Positions 1 through 8,048 are shown, counted from the first letter of the stretch. The stretch: 64,000 nucleotides of DNA from Nocardioides rotundus (GCF_019931675.1 NZ_CP082922.1:1689001-1753000), one strand, 5' to 3'. Numbers and translations are program-made. Notes: generated from the letters alone by a model not told the origin.

Positions 1-371
1 TGCTGGCCCCGCGGGTCCTGGAGGCGCTGGGCGCACCGGCCGAGGCCTACGGCAAGGGCGCGGTCGTCGGCCTGGACGGCGAGATCGAGCACGGCTCCGG
101 GCTGATCCACACGCTGAAGTTCGGCAACCACTTCCGCGACGCCGCCAACGCCAGCACCCTGCTCCCCGCAGTGGAGAAGCGCGGCCCCGCCGGGGTCGTC
201 TTCGACATCCCGCTCAAGCACATCACCGACGCCACCATCCGCTCCCACCACCAAACGGTCGAGGTGCGCCTGGCCGACGCCCCGCACGCCGACGAGATCG
301 TGATCGCGCTCGCCGCCGCCGCCCAAGGCCGTCCCCAGCAGCGGCTCGCGGACCTCTCCACCGAGCAGTGA
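1..371 (+). CDS. Amino acid synthesis family protein (DUF1185), 3' part
   Basis: The reading frame is open from the left edge (first full codon at base 3) to TGA at 369-371, giving about 122 C-terminal residues; the start lies outside the window. The sequence resembles the DUF1185 'amino acid synthesis' family, with the recognisable stretches AYGKGAVVGLDGEIEHGSG and HTLKFGNHFRD and a C-terminal DEIVIALA. The family has solved structures but no firmly established reaction. In other actinobacteria and proteobacteria it commonly sits beside flavin-dependent monooxygenases and aldehyde dehydrogenases in small catabolic operons, which matches what follows here. Its TGA overlaps the GTG start of the next gene by 4 bp, so the two are probably translationally coupled. 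Confidence 0.8.
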   Translation, partial: LAPRVLEALGAPAEAYGKGAVVGLDGEIEHGSGLIHTLKFGNHFRDAANASTLLPAVEKRGPAGVVFDIPLKHITDATIRSHHQTVEVRLADAPHADEIVIALAAAAQGRPQQRLADLSTEQ

Positions 372-1165
372 GCCACTCCAGCCCCGCCGTCGGCACCACG
401 TCGGCCTCCGAGAGCTTGGGGGTCTCGGGGACCCGCGTCGTGCTGCTGCACGGCGTGGGCCTGGACCGCCACATGTGGGCGCCCACCCAACGTGAGCTCG
501 CCCGGCACGGCACCGCCGCCACCGCCCTCGACCTGCCCGGGCACGGCCAGTCCGGACCCGTCCCCGACGGGGTCACCCTGTCCGACCTCGCCGAGACGAT
601 CGCCTCACAGCTCACGCCGGCAACCCACCTGGTCGGCTTCTCCCTGGGCGCGCTGGTCGCCCAGCACCTGGCCGTCTACCGGCCCGAGCTGGTCGCCACC
701 TTGACCTGCGTCAGCTCGGTATGCCAGCGCACCGAGAGCGAGCGGGAGGCCGTCATGGCGCGCCTGCGCCTGGCCGAGGCCGACTTCCCCGCCAGCGTCG
801 AGGCGTCCTTGACCCGCTGGTACGAGGGCACCGACGTCGCCCCCGAGGAGGTCGCCGCGACCCGGGCGACACTGCTGGACAACGACCGGCGCTCCTACCT
901 GGCCTGCTACCGCGTCTTCGCCACCGGTGACGCCGAGCTGGCCCCCGTCCTCGGCTCGATCGTCGCGCCGACCCTGGCGATCACCGGCGACGAGGACCCC
1001 GGATCCACCCCGCAGATGTCGCAGCGTCTGGTCGCGGCCGTCCCCGACGCCCGCCTCGAGGTGCTGTCCCACACCCGCCACATGCTCCCCGTCCAACGCC
1101 CCGGCGAACTCGCCGCGGCCGTGTCTACCATCACCCAGGAGAACGACCATGACCGAACGGCGTGA
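368..1165 (+). CDS. Alpha/beta-fold hydrolase
   Basis: This is a 265-residue alpha/beta hydrolase. It shows the oxyanion-hole motif HGVGLDRHMW near residue 28, the nucleophile elbow GFSLGALV with Ser92, an Asp candidate in TGDEDPG and a late His in SHTRHMLP. It resembles the 3-oxoadipate enol-lactonase / carboxylesterase group, so it probably hydrolyses an ester or lactone in the pathway encoded by this operon; the substrate cannot be read from sequence. The start is GTG at 368, overlapping the previous stop (GTGA). Its own stop overlaps the aldehyde dehydrogenase start by 17 bp. Nothing suggests a signal peptide, so it should be cytoplasmic. Confidence 0.85.
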   Translation: MSHSSPAVGTTSASESLGVSGTRVVLLHGVGLDRHMWAPTQRELARHGTAATALDLPGHGQSGPVPDGVTLSDLAETIASQLTPATHLVGFSLGALVAQHLAVYRPELVATLTCVSSVCQRTESEREAVMARLRLAEADFPASVEASLTRWYEGTDVAPEEVAATRATLLDNDRRSYLACYRVFATGDAELAPVLGSIVAPTLAITGDEDPGSTPQMSQRLVAAVPDARLEVLSHTRHMLPVQRPGELAAAVSTITQENDHDRTA

Positions 1166-2630
1166 CCACTTCATCGGCGGCCAGTACGTGCCGCCGACCT
1201 CGGGGGAGTACTTCGTCAGCACCAACCCGGCCAACCAGGAGGCCCTGTACGAGGCCGCACGCGGCACCGCCGAGGACGTCGATCGCGCGGTCCGCTCGGC
1301 CCAGCAGGCCTTCGACAACCCGCTGTGGCGCGACCTGAGCCAGACCAAGCGCGGCCACCTACTGCGCCGCCTGGGCGACCTCATCGGGGAGAACGCCGAG
1401 GAGCTGGCCCGCATGGAGACCCTGGACAACGGCAAGCTGCTGCGCGAGATGCGCGGCCAGATGGCCACGCTGCCCGAGTACTACCGCTACTACGCCGGCC
1501 TCGCGGACAAGGTCGAGGGCCGGGTCATCCCGACCTCGGACCGCCGCGTCCTCAACTACACGATGCGTGAGCCGCTCGGCGTGGTCGGCGCGATCACCCC
1601 GTGGAACTCACCGCTGACCTTGACCACCAGCAAGCTCGCGCCGGCGCTGTGCGTGGGCAACACCATGGTGATCAAGCCCTCGGAGTACACCTCGGCCACC
1701 GTGCTCCGCCTCGCCGAGCTGGTCATGGAGGCCGGGTTCCCCGAAGGCGTCGTGAACGCTGTGACCGGGTTCGGACCCGAGGCCGGCCAGGCGCTGGTCG
1801 ACCACCCCGGCCTGGCGAAGATCTCCTTCACCGGCTCCACCGCGACCGGTTCGAGGATCGCCTCGACCACCGCTGGACGGTTCATCGGCTCGACCCTGGA
1901 GCTGGGCGGCAAGTCGCCCAACATCGTCTTCGACGACGCCGACGTGGCCAACGCTGCGATGGGCGTCGTCGCGGGCATCTTCGCCGCTGCCGGCCAGACG
2001 TGCATCGCCGGCAGCCGGGTCTTCGCCCAGCGCGGCGTCTACGACGAGCTGCTGGAGCGGGTCAGCAACCGCGCACAGTCGATCGTGGTCGGCGACCCGC
2101 TCGCCGAGGACACCGAGCTCGGCCCGCTGGCCTTCGGGGACCAGCGCGACAAGGTCGCCGGCTACGTCGACCTGGGCCGCTCCGAAGGCGCCCGCGTGCT
2201 CACCGGGGGTGAGGCCACCGACGGCGGCCTCGGCGGGTTCTTCTACCAGCCGACCGTCCTGGTCGACGTCACCAACGACATGCGCGTGGTCCGCGAGGAG
2301 ATCTTCGGGCCGGTCGCCGCGGTGATGCCGTTCGACACCGAGGACGAGGTCGTCGCGTTGGCCAACGACACCGACTACGGCTTGGCCGCGGGCGTCTGGA
2401 CGACCGGCCTGGCTCGCGCGCACCGGATGGCCGACAGGCTCGACGCCGGCACCATCTGGGTCAACACCTACCGCGCGATGTCGCCGATGTCGCCCCGGCA
2501 GGGCTTCAAGAGCAGCGGCGTCGGGGTCGAGCACGGCCAGGAGACCCTCAATGAGTACACGCGCCTGAAGAGCGTGTGGATCAACACCAGCGAGGACCCG
2601 GTCGCCGACCCGTTCGTCATGCGCAGCTGA
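1149..2630 (+). CDS. NAD(P)-dependent aldehyde dehydrogenase
   Basis: A 493-residue aldehyde dehydrogenase, the usual family length. The NAD-binding region carries PWNSPL and SFTGSTATG; the general base is Glu251 in LELGGKSPN and the nucleophile is Cys285 in AGQTCIAGSR, 34 residues apart as expected. The longer upstream frame (from 927) is antisense or overlapping read-through of the hydrolase; the ATG at 1149 begins with the typical family start MTERRDHFIGG and follows an AGGAG at 1138-1142. It overlaps the hydrolase by 17 bp. It would oxidise an aldehyde to an acid, probably a product of the LLM monooxygenase downstream. The substrate is not predictable. Confidence 0.92.
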   Translation: MTERRDHFIGGQYVPPTSGEYFVSTNPANQEALYEAARGTAEDVDRAVRSAQQAFDNPLWRDLSQTKRGHLLRRLGDLIGENAEELARMETLDNGKLLREMRGQMATLPEYYRYYAGLADKVEGRVIPTSDRRVLNYTMREPLGVVGAITPWNSPLTLTTSKLAPALCVGNTMVIKPSEYTSATVLRLAELVMEAGFPEGVVNAVTGFGPEAGQALVDHPGLAKISFTGSTATGSRIASTTAGRFIGSTLELGGKSPNIVFDDADVANAAMGVVAGIFAAAGQTCIAGSRVFAQRGVYDELLERVSNRAQSIVVGDPLAEDTELGPLAFGDQRDKVAGYVDLGRSEGARVLTGGEATDGGLGGFFYQPTVLVDVTNDMRVVREEIFGPVAAVMPFDTEDEVVALANDTDYGLAAGVWTTGLARAHRMADRLDAGTIWVNTYRAMSPMSPRQGFKSSGVGVEHGQETLNEYTRLKSVWINTSEDPVADPFVMRS

Positions 2631-2696
2631 CCGCCCCGGCCGCCCGACGGGCGGCCCACCTTCGTTCACCTGAGTCCCGAGAAGAAAGGCAGGACC

Positions 2697-3740
2697 GTGC
2701 GATTCTCCTTGTTCGTCCACATGGAGCGCTGGGATGACCAGGTCTCCCACCGCGAGCTCTTCGAGAACCTCACCGAGCTGGTACAGCTCGCCGAACAGGG
2801 CGGCTTCGGCACCGTGTGGATCGGCGAGCACCACGCGATGGAGTACACGATCTCGCCGAACCCGATGGTGCTCCTGGGCTACCTCGCCGGTCAGACCAGC
2901 ACCATCCGGCTCGGCGCCGGCACGATCATCGCGCCGTTCTGGAACCCGATCCGGGCAGCGGGGGAGGCCGCGCTGCTCGACGTGATCAGCGGCGGCCGGG
3001 CCGAGATGGGCGTCGCCCGCGGCGCCTACCAGGTCGAGTTCGATCGCCTCGCCGACGGCCTCGCGGCCTCCGACGGCGGCCGCTACCTTCGCGAGCTGGT
3101 GCCCGCGATGCAGCAGCTGTGGGCCGGCGACTACGCCCACGACGGCGACATCTGGCAGTTCCCGACCTCCACGAGCGTGCCCAAGCCGATCCAGTCCGAC
3201 GGCATCCCGGTCTGGATCGCCGCGCGCGACCCCGACTCGCACAACTGGGCGGTCAGCCAGGGCTGCAACGTGATGGTCACCCCGCTGATGAAGGGCGATG
3301 AGGAGGTCCTCGACCTGACCCGGAAGTTCGAGGGCGCACTGGCCAAGAACCCCGACGTGGAGCGGCCCGAACTCATGGTGCTGCGCCACACCTTCGTCCA
3401 CGATGCCGACGACCCCGACGGGTGGCGACCCGCCGCTGAGGCCGTCAACCGGTTCTACCGCACCTTCGACGCGTGGTTCGGCAACAAGCAGGCGCCCACA
3501 GAAGGCTTCTTGGACCCGAGCCCGGAGTCGAAGTTCGCCGAGCGGCCCGAGTTCGAGGCCGACTCGCTGCACCAGACCGCGATGATCGGCACACCGGAAG
3601 AGGTCATCGAACGGATCCGCTACTACGAGTCCCTCGGGGTCGACGAGTACAGCTACTGGATCGACAACTCCATGTCGCACCAGGAGAAGAAGGACTCCCT
3701 GCAGCGGTTCATCGACGAGGTCGTGCCGGCGTTCCGCTGA
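2697..3740 (+). CDS. LLM-class flavin-dependent oxidoreductase (luciferase-like)
   Basis: A 347-residue luciferase-like monooxygenase. The N-terminal MRFSLFVHMERWDD, the GFGTVWIGEHH motif, the SPNPMVLLGYLA segment and LGAGTIIAPFWNP are typical of the bacterial-luciferase TIM-barrel family that uses reduced FMN (or F420H2) and oxygen. The start is GTG at 2697, preceded by the purine-rich GAAGAAAGGCAGG. The 66-bp gap after the dehydrogenase still allows co-transcription. In this context it probably opens or oxygenates a small ring or a C-N compound, and the resulting aldehyde and ester are handled by the upstream genes. A short remnant of a related enzyme lies at 5400-5504. Confidence 0.9.
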   Translation: MRFSLFVHMERWDDQVSHRELFENLTELVQLAEQGGFGTVWIGEHHAMEYTISPNPMVLLGYLAGQTSTIRLGAGTIIAPFWNPIRAAGEAALLDVISGGRAEMGVARGAYQVEFDRLADGLAASDGGRYLRELVPAMQQLWAGDYAHDGDIWQFPTSTSVPKPIQSDGIPVWIAARDPDSHNWAVSQGCNVMVTPLMKGDEEVLDLTRKFEGALAKNPDVERPELMVLRHTFVHDADDPDGWRPAAEAVNRFYRTFDAWFGNKQAPTEGFLDPSPESKFAERPEFEADSLHQTAMIGTPEEVIERIRYYESLGVDEYSYWIDNSMSHQEKKDSLQRFIDEVVPAFR

Positions 3741-3826
3741 CCGGCAAGCGCGCCAGTCAGCCCGCGGCGGACGCCGGGGTTCGTTCTGGTGCCGCGGTGA
3801 CACTTGGGGGAGGGGAGCGGGCCGCC

Positions 3827-4318
3827 TCACCAGCGTTCGCGGGTGAACGACCGGGTCACCGGGTCGATCCACAGCACCGGCGTGCCGGCGCGGCGCGCCT
3901 TGGTCAGCGTCGAGACCGACCCACCCGAGGTCGCGGTCGAACAGACCACCGCGACCAGCAGGTCGCACACCGAGACCAGCAGGTCGTTGCGCGCGTGCAG
4001 CATCCTAACGTCGTACCGGTCCCCACCGAGAACCGTCTCCGCGGCGGCCGCGGCGCACAGCTGCCGCCACCGGCGACGATCCGCGGCGCCCCACCGGTCG
4101 GCCTGGGCGGTGAACGGGATCGCGGCATGCAGGTCCAGCTCGGCGGTAAGCGCCGACTCGGCCCACCAGGTGTCCACCCCGAGCGCCATCCCCGACCACG
4201 CCACCCGGGTCCCGTACGCCGAGGCCAGCCGGTGCGCGGTCAGGCCGACCGCGTCGCGGGCCCACCGCTGCTGGGGCGGGGTCAATCCGGTGGGCCGGTG
4301 ACCGGTCACCGAGACCAC
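3827..4318 (-). CDS. SLOG-family Rossmann-fold protein
   Basis: The conserved part reads VVSVTGHRP, then AWSGMALGVDTW, HAAIPF, HARNDLLVSVCDLLVAV and GGSVSTLTKARRAGTPVLWIDP. This is the pattern of SLOG (DUF1273/DUF2493-like) proteins, Rossmann folds proposed to bind or process nucleotide-derived ligands and often found in conflict or signalling systems. I start it at the GTG at 4318, just before the first beta strand (163 residues). The same frame is open to an ATG at 4702, but those extra 128 residues look non-coding. It sits in a decayed accessory patch next to vapBC. Function unknown; a DprA- or LOG-like nucleotide-binding role is only inference. Confidence 0.6.
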   Translation of the reverse strand: MVSVTGHRPTGLTPPQQRWARDAVGLTAHRLASAYGTRVAWSGMALGVDTWWAESALTAELDLHAAIPFTAQADRWGAADRRRWRQLCAAAAAETVLGGDRYDVRMLHARNDLLVSVCDLLVAVVCSTATSGGSVSTLTKARRAGTPVLWIDPVTRSFTRERW

Positions 4319-4744
4319 CGGCCAGCACCCACCCTCGCCGGGTCGTCGTCGCGAACCGTGAGCCACCTGCGGTTCTCCCACCCGGCCTTGGGACACCGAG
4401 CCGACCCGGTACCTGCAGGCACCGTGCCGCATCGATCGACACCGCACGCCACCGGCCCGCCTCGGCGGGGAGGGATAGGCGGGGAGCAGTGTGGTGACTG
4501 CGACCCGACCCGAACAGCGCACCCAGCGATGCTCAGCATTGTCGTCGTCCCTCCAGCAGCCTCTGGCGCCGATGACCCCGAACGTCCTCCCACTGACCTG
4601 TCGCGCTACCAGGTAGCTAGGTAGGTAGCCAGCCAGGTGTCGGCGGGACCCCGGGTCAACGCTGGCGTCGAACCACCCAGGCAGGTGACCTGGCGCCAGC
4701 ATAATGTCATAATGTCACTTATCGGCGAATAATCGGGACACGGC
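4319..4744. other. Intergenic stretch with short tandem repeats
   Basis: I see no convincing gene here. Two oddities stand out. A GTAG-rich run lies at 4610-4631 (AGGTAGCTAGGTAGGTAGCC). A perfect tandem duplication of ATAATGTC lies at 4701-4716, inside one of the few AT-rich patches of the window. Read on the minus strand, the AT-rich patch lies upstream of the SLOG gene and could hold its promoter or an operator. The minus-strand frame of the SLOG gene stays open through this stretch up to 4702, so a longer N-terminus is not excluded. Confidence 0.4.
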
Positions 4745-5164
4745 TCACGCGTCCAGCAACGACTCGGTGCGCAGGTCCGAGTGGCGTGCCAGCACCTCGA
4801 AGTCCCGGTCACGATGCACCACCGGAAGATCCAGTCGCAGCGCCGTGGCGGCGATCAGGCAGTCGCCGAGGTTCCTGACCGTGTCGCCACCACGACGACA
4901 ACTGCGCTGCAGACTCGCCGCACGAACGCTGTCAGCCAAAGGGACGACGGGCTCCAGGTAGAACGCCTCCAGCATGCGTTGACGTTGTGCTGCGACGATC
5001 TCGTCCGTCGGCCCGCTCAGCAGCTCCATCAGGACTGTCTCCGGCACCACGATCCGGTCACCTGTCGTGACCATCTCCTCCAGCCGATCTCCGGCCGCGC
5101 TCGACCCCGGCCGGAGGAAGTCGATCCAGACCGAGGTGTCCACGATCACCGGTCGATCGTCCAA
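4745..5164 (-). CDS. vapC: VapC-type PIN-domain ribonuclease toxin
   Basis: A 139-residue PIN-domain protein. The first acidic residue is Asp9 in VIVDTSVWIDF, a glutamate follows in VLMELLSG, and further acidic residues appear in NLGDCLIAATAL and VVHRDRDFE, matching the Mg-dependent ribonuclease site of VapC toxins. The start overlaps the end of the vapB antitoxin by 19 bp, the usual antitoxin-first arrangement of type II systems. VapC toxins cleave specific RNAs, often initiator tRNA or rRNA loops, when not held by VapB; the target here is unknown. All key acidic residues are present, so the system looks functional. Confidence 0.9.
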   Translation of the reverse strand: MDDRPVIVDTSVWIDFLRPGSSAAGDRLEEMVTTGDRIVVPETVLMELLSGPTDEIVAAQRQRMLEAFYLEPVVPLADSVRAASLQRSCRRGGDTVRNLGDCLIAATALRLDLPVVHRDRDFEVLARHSDLRTESLLDA

Positions 5165-5355
5165 TCGCCCTCGATCTGATCGTTGGACACCTCGATGCCG
5201 CTCCCACGCATGGCGAGCACCTCGTCGCGGGTCATCGGTGTGACGACCAGTTGTCGTAGGGCAAAGTCGACAGCACTCTTCTTCGAAGTCAAGCGGTAGC
5301 GACGCATCACCGCACTCACGAGTTCATCGTCCAGGTCGATGTTCGTGCGTGTCAT
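5146..5355 (-). CDS. vapB: VapB-type antitoxin
   Basis: A 69-residue antitoxin beginning MTRTNIDLDDELV, typical of the VapB family with an N-terminal ribbon-helix-helix (NIDLDDELVSAVMRRY) and a C-terminal toxin-binding tail. I prefer the ATG at 5355 over the longer start at 5370, because the family starts exactly at MTRTNI. It overlaps vapC by 19 bp and is transcribed first, so it is expected to autoregulate the operon as a VapBC complex. The related orphan antitoxin at 5800-6009 shares the same N-terminal plan. Confidence 0.88.
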   Translation of the reverse strand: MTRTNIDLDDELVSAVMRRYRLTSKKSAVDFALRQLVVTPMTRDEVLAMRGSGIEVSNDQIEGDWTIDR

Positions 5356-5399
5356 AACACAACTGTACACCTCGATGTGTATGGACGTCTGGTGGCAAC

Positions 5400-5504
5400 A
5401 TGGGCCCCCTCCTGCGCCAGAACCTCATGCACGCCATCGAGCTGTACGGCACCCAGGTCGCGCCGATGGTCAGAGAGCTGCTCGCCGAGCGGCGAGCGAG
5501 GTGA
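5400..5504 (+). pseudogene. 3' remnant of an LLM-class flavin oxidoreductase
   Basis: This 34-codon frame reads MGPLLRQNLMHAIELYGTQV followed by APMVRELLAERRAR and a TGA. It matches the C-terminal helix of luciferase-like monooxygenases (family pattern with ELFGTEVAPxVRELL). No upstream part of the gene exists, so it is a fragment rather than a small gene. It abuts, tail to tail with a 35-bp overlap, another truncated gene at 5470-5694, which points to an old deletion or recombination junction near 5500. It is not the continuation of the complete LLM gene at 2697-3740. Confidence 0.6.
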
Positions 5505-5694
5505 TCTGGGCCCGGTCGACGGCGATCGTGGCGCCCTCGGCGTCGTGCTCGTCGTCGAGGTCGCTGTCGCGGGCGGCGTCGACGAGGTCGGTGAAGCTGT
5601 CGTCCAGGCCCTTCAGCCGGACGACGGTGACGGCCCGCTTGGCCGACAGGGCGTCGCGGGCGCGCTGCGGTGTCATGTCGTCGGAGCTGGTCAT
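5470..5694 (-). pseudogene. Truncated TraR/DksA-like protein gene (N-terminal part only)
   Basis: The 74-residue product contains DDEHDAEGATIAVDRAQITS. This closely follows the DDEHDPEGATIAFERAQ signature of actinobacterial TraR/DksA-type zinc-finger proteins, which act on RNA polymerase. The C-terminal C4 zinc finger that should follow is missing: the frame stops after ARRAAL, where it runs into the LLM remnant at 5400-5504. I therefore read it as a 3'-truncated pseudogene, though a short expressed peptide cannot be excluded. The family assignment rests on this one motif. Confidence 0.55.
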
Positions 5695-5799
5695 CGGCTC
5701 ATCGATCCCGGCCAGCTCTGGCCGAGCAAGCAGTCAGTCGACGTCGGTGGCACGGCGACCCGGGCTCGCGCCGGCCAACCGAGGTCTCGGCGAGAGCCC

Positions 5800-6009
5800 T
5801 CACACCGAGCCCACGGACTCATCGCGGAGGCTCTCCAGCTCCCCTTCCCAGCCGCCCCCCTCCATGGCCAGCATCTCCTGTCGAGATATGACCGGGCCGA
5901 CGAGGCGACGCAGGGCGAAGTCCACCGCCTCACGCTTAGTGGGCAGGCCGTACCGCTTCATCACCTCGCCGATGAGGTCGGCGTCGATGTCGATGTGGGT
6001 GCGTGCCAT
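5800..6009 (-). CDS. Orphan VapB-type antitoxin
   Basis: A 69-residue protein, [20 protein letters not shown] at the N-terminus, with the same ribbon-helix-helix plan ([22 protein letters not shown]) as the vapB at 5146-5355. No PIN-domain gene follows it; downstream on the same strand is only the truncated TraR/DksA-like fragment. It is therefore either an orphan antitoxin left after loss of its toxin, or one that may cross-act with the nearby VapC. The C-terminal tail ([15 protein letters not shown]) is intact. Confidence 0.8.
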   Translation of the reverse strand: MARTHIDIDADLIGEVMKRYGLPTKREAVDFALRRLVGPVISRQEMLAMEGGGWEGELESLRDESVGSV

Positions 6010-6087
6010 CCACCGAGGATACCCAGACCTCTGTTCGTCGGGGGTTTCTCAGTTGCAGGCGCCGGGACGCTCGGAGAGGCTCCTCCC

Positions 6088-6603
6088 ATGTTGGAGACGA
6101 GGGCGCTGAGCAGTGGTGACTGGCGGCTGTGGCGGGAGCTGCGCCTCGCCGCGCTGGCCGATGCGCCGACCGCGTTCTGCGCCAGGTTGGCGGACTGGCA
6201 GGGCGCCGGAGATCGGGAGGAGCGCTGGCGCGACCGGTTGTCGATTCCTGGCGCGCGCGACATCGTCGCCTTCCTCGAGGACCGTCCCGTCGGGATGGCG
6301 ACGGGAGTCCCCGGCGAGACGTCGAGCGCTGTCGGGCTGATCTCGATGTGGGTGAACCCGGCGGCTCGTGGGCGGGGCGTCGGTGACCGACTGATCCAGG
6401 CCGTCGAGGAGTACGGCGTGGAGCGAGGCGCCAGAACCCTCGGACTGACCGTGATGCCGGACAACGCGGCAGCGCTCGCCTTCTACGCACGCAACGGCTT
6501 CACCGAGTCTGGCGAGCAGGGTCCGCTGCGACCCGACGGCGTGACGCGCGAGCTGGTACTGAGCAAGGGACTCCATCGCAGCGCCGGTGCGCCTAAGGCT
6601 TGA
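6088..6603 (+). CDS. GNAT-family N-acetyltransferase
   Basis: A 171-residue GNAT protein. The acetyl-CoA pyrophosphate-binding motif A is visible as WVNPAARGRGVGDRLIQAV (residues about 90-108), followed by GLTVMPDNAAALAFYARNGF, the standard motif B. I use the ATG at 6088 (preceded by GGAGAGG) rather than the far upstream start at 5377, because the upstream sequence is antisense to vapB and TraR-like genes. It would transfer an acetyl group from acetyl-CoA to an amine; the substrate is unknown. Its 3' end overlaps the convergent gene by 11 bp. Confidence 0.85.
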   Translation: MLETRALSSGDWRLWRELRLAALADAPTAFCARLADWQGAGDREERWRDRLSIPGARDIVAFLEDRPVGMATGVPGETSSAVGLISMWVNPAARGRGVGDRLIQAVEEYGVERGARTLGLTVMPDNAAALAFYARNGFTESGEQGPLRPDGVTRELVLSKGLHRSAGAPKA

Positions 6604-7240
6604 CGAGCCGCTCGCGCAGCACCAGGACGCCCGGCCCTTCGAGCTCTGCGAGCGCGACCGGCCGCCCGGAGACCGCCATCGCCAGGGCCTCACTGGGCCC
6701 ACGGACCTCGGCCCCGCTCCCCCACGTCCACTCCTGGTCGGTGGCGACCAGCCGCAGCCCGGACAGCCGCTTGCGCGTCACGAAGCCGCGGGTCGCCGGC
6801 TTGGAGACCAGGAAGTCCAGGGTCGCCCGCCAAGCGGCCAGGTCGGGGCTCACGTCCAGGCCGAGCGGGCGCGCCGCATCGCGCAGGTGGATCGCCGAGT
6901 CGGCCATCGGGCCGCCGGAGCCGGTGAACGGCACCGTCAGCTCGGTGCCGGCGAGCTCGCGCAGCTGCCCGACGAGCTGCTCGGTCGGTCGGGCCGAACG
7001 CTGCCGCGTCTCGTCGTCGACGTACCTCCCCAGGTCGCCGCGGTAGCGCACCAGCACGCCCAGCACCTGTCGCCAGCTGAAGTCGGACTCGAGCGGCGCT
7101 ACGAGATGGCCGGCGATCTCCCGCACCGTCCAGCCCTCGCAGAGGCTCGGGGTGCTCCACTGCTCCGGGGTGAGTGACGCGAACATGTCGGCCGCCAGCA
7201 GTCGGTTGGTCGTGGCGATGCGGTGGTTCGGGTCGGCCAT
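6593..7240 (-). CDS. Maleylpyruvate isomerase / DinB-fold mycothiol-dependent family protein
   Basis: A 215-residue member of the DinB-like four-helix family (TIGR03083 type) found in mycothiol-producing actinobacteria. The metal-binding N-terminal pattern LTPEQWSTPSLCEGWTVREI with the histidine in AGHLVAPLE is typical, as is the C-terminal SCP2-like segment with LSGLRLVATDQEW and AMAVSGRP. I start it at the ATG at 7240 (MADPNHRIA), since the longer frame upstream is antisense to the M50 protein. The role is probably thiol-dependent detoxification or isomerisation; the exact substrate is unknown. Confidence 0.82.
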   Translation of the reverse strand: MADPNHRIATTNRLLAADMFASLTPEQWSTPSLCEGWTVREIAGHLVAPLESDFSWRQVLGVLVRYRGDLGRYVDDETRQRSARPTEQLVGQLRELAGTELTVPFTGSGGPMADSAIHLRDAARPLGLDVSPDLAAWRATLDFLVSKPATRGFVTRKRLSGLRLVATDQEWTWGSGAEVRGPSEALAMAVSGRPVALAELEGPGVLVLRERLVKP

Positions 7241-7309
7241 GGCGTCGACGCTAGCGGGACGTACGGACAGGAAGTACGGCGCCTTGGCGCCGCCTGACAC
7301 CATCCCCGT

Positions 7310-8002
7310 GTGGACCTCTGGGAGCGACTGGCGCAGACCCAGCCGCCGCCCACGCCAGAGACGCTCGCCCTCGTGGCAGCCCTCGCGGTCGCCCTGATCG
7401 CCTGGCCGCGCTCGTGGCGGGTCCTCCGGCAGGTCGTCACGATCGCGCACGAGGCCGCGCACGCGCTGGTCGGCGTGCTCACCGGTCGCGAGCTCAGCGG
7501 CATCCGGCTGCACCGCGACACCTCCGGGCTCACCGTCACCCGAGGCCGACCACGGGGGCCAGGGATGGTCGCCACGTTGCTCGCGGGGTACCTCGGCCCG
7601 GGCCTGCTGGGGCTCCTCGGGGCGCTCCTGCTGTCGTCGGGGCGCGCCGTACTCCTGCTGTGGCTGCTGCTCGCGCTCGTCGCCGGCATGGTGCTGTGGA
7701 TCCGCAACGCCTTCGGCCTCCTCGCGCTGACCGGGTGCGTGGCGGTACTCCTCGGGGTGACCCGCTACCTCGACGCGTCCCAGCAGAGTGCGTTCGCGCT
7801 CCTGGTCGTGGTCTTCCTGCTCCTCGCCGCGCCGCGGGCCGTTCTGGACCTGTACCGCAGCCGCCGACCACACGGGGCCTCCGACGCGGACCAGCTCGCC
7901 CGGCTGACCCGCGTGCCGGCGCCGCTCTGGGTGCTCGCGTTCGGCCTCGGGACGCTCGGCTGCGCGGTTCTGGGAGGACGGCTGCTGATCGGCTGGGCGT
8001 GA
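7310..8002 (+). CDS. M50-family (site-2-protease-like) membrane metallopeptidase
   Basis: A 230-residue membrane protein. The zinc motif HEAAH (His47-His51) lies in a helix following VVTIAHEA, as in the actinobacterial M50B-like family. At least four hydrophobic segments are visible (LALVAALAVALIAW, LLGLLGALLL, LLLWLLLALVAGMVLWI, FALLVVVFLLLAA), plus one near the C-terminus. The predicted role is an intramembrane metallopeptidase; the substrate is unknown and no anti-sigma factor is adjacent. The start is GTG at 7310, 69 bp from the divergent start at 7240, so the two genes share a short promoter region. Confidence 0.8.
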   Translation: MDLWERLAQTQPPPTPETLALVAALAVALIAWPRSWRVLRQVVTIAHEAAHALVGVLTGRELSGIRLHRDTSGLTVTRGRPRGPGMVATLLAGYLGPGLLGLLGALLLSSGRAVLLLWLLLALVAGMVLWIRNAFGLLALTGCVAVLLGVTRYLDASQQSAFALLVVVFLLLAAPRAVLDLYRSRRPHGASDADQLARLTRVPAPLWVLAFGLGTLGCAVLGGRLLIGWA

Positions 8003-8012
8003 CGGGCCGGCC

Positions 8013-8048
8013 TCACAGGGCGCTGGCGATGTCGGTCTGGTCGCCACC
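8013..8048 (-). pseudogene. C-terminal remnant of a VapC toxin
   Basis: Reading leftward into the stop at 8013, the frame ends GGDQTDIASAL, which matches the usual C-terminus of VapC toxins (pattern GDDFxxTDIxxAL). The rest of the toxin is absent. It lies just downstream of the decayed vapB at 8111-8365 in the same orientation, so the two are probably the ruins of one vapBC operon that suffered an internal deletion. The match is short and the call is tentative. Confidence 0.45.

Noticed and set aside
1608-3968. Long minus-strand open frame of 786 codons
   Set aside because: It is antisense to the aldehyde dehydrogenase and LLM monooxygenase, is rich in Arg/Gly/Val and has no domain pattern; long antisense frames are expected at this GC content.
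4606-4702. AGGTAG-type repeat run considered as part of the palindromic element family
   Set aside because: It shares only the word AGGTAG with the 88-bp elements, has no arms of matching length and is not in the same spacing.
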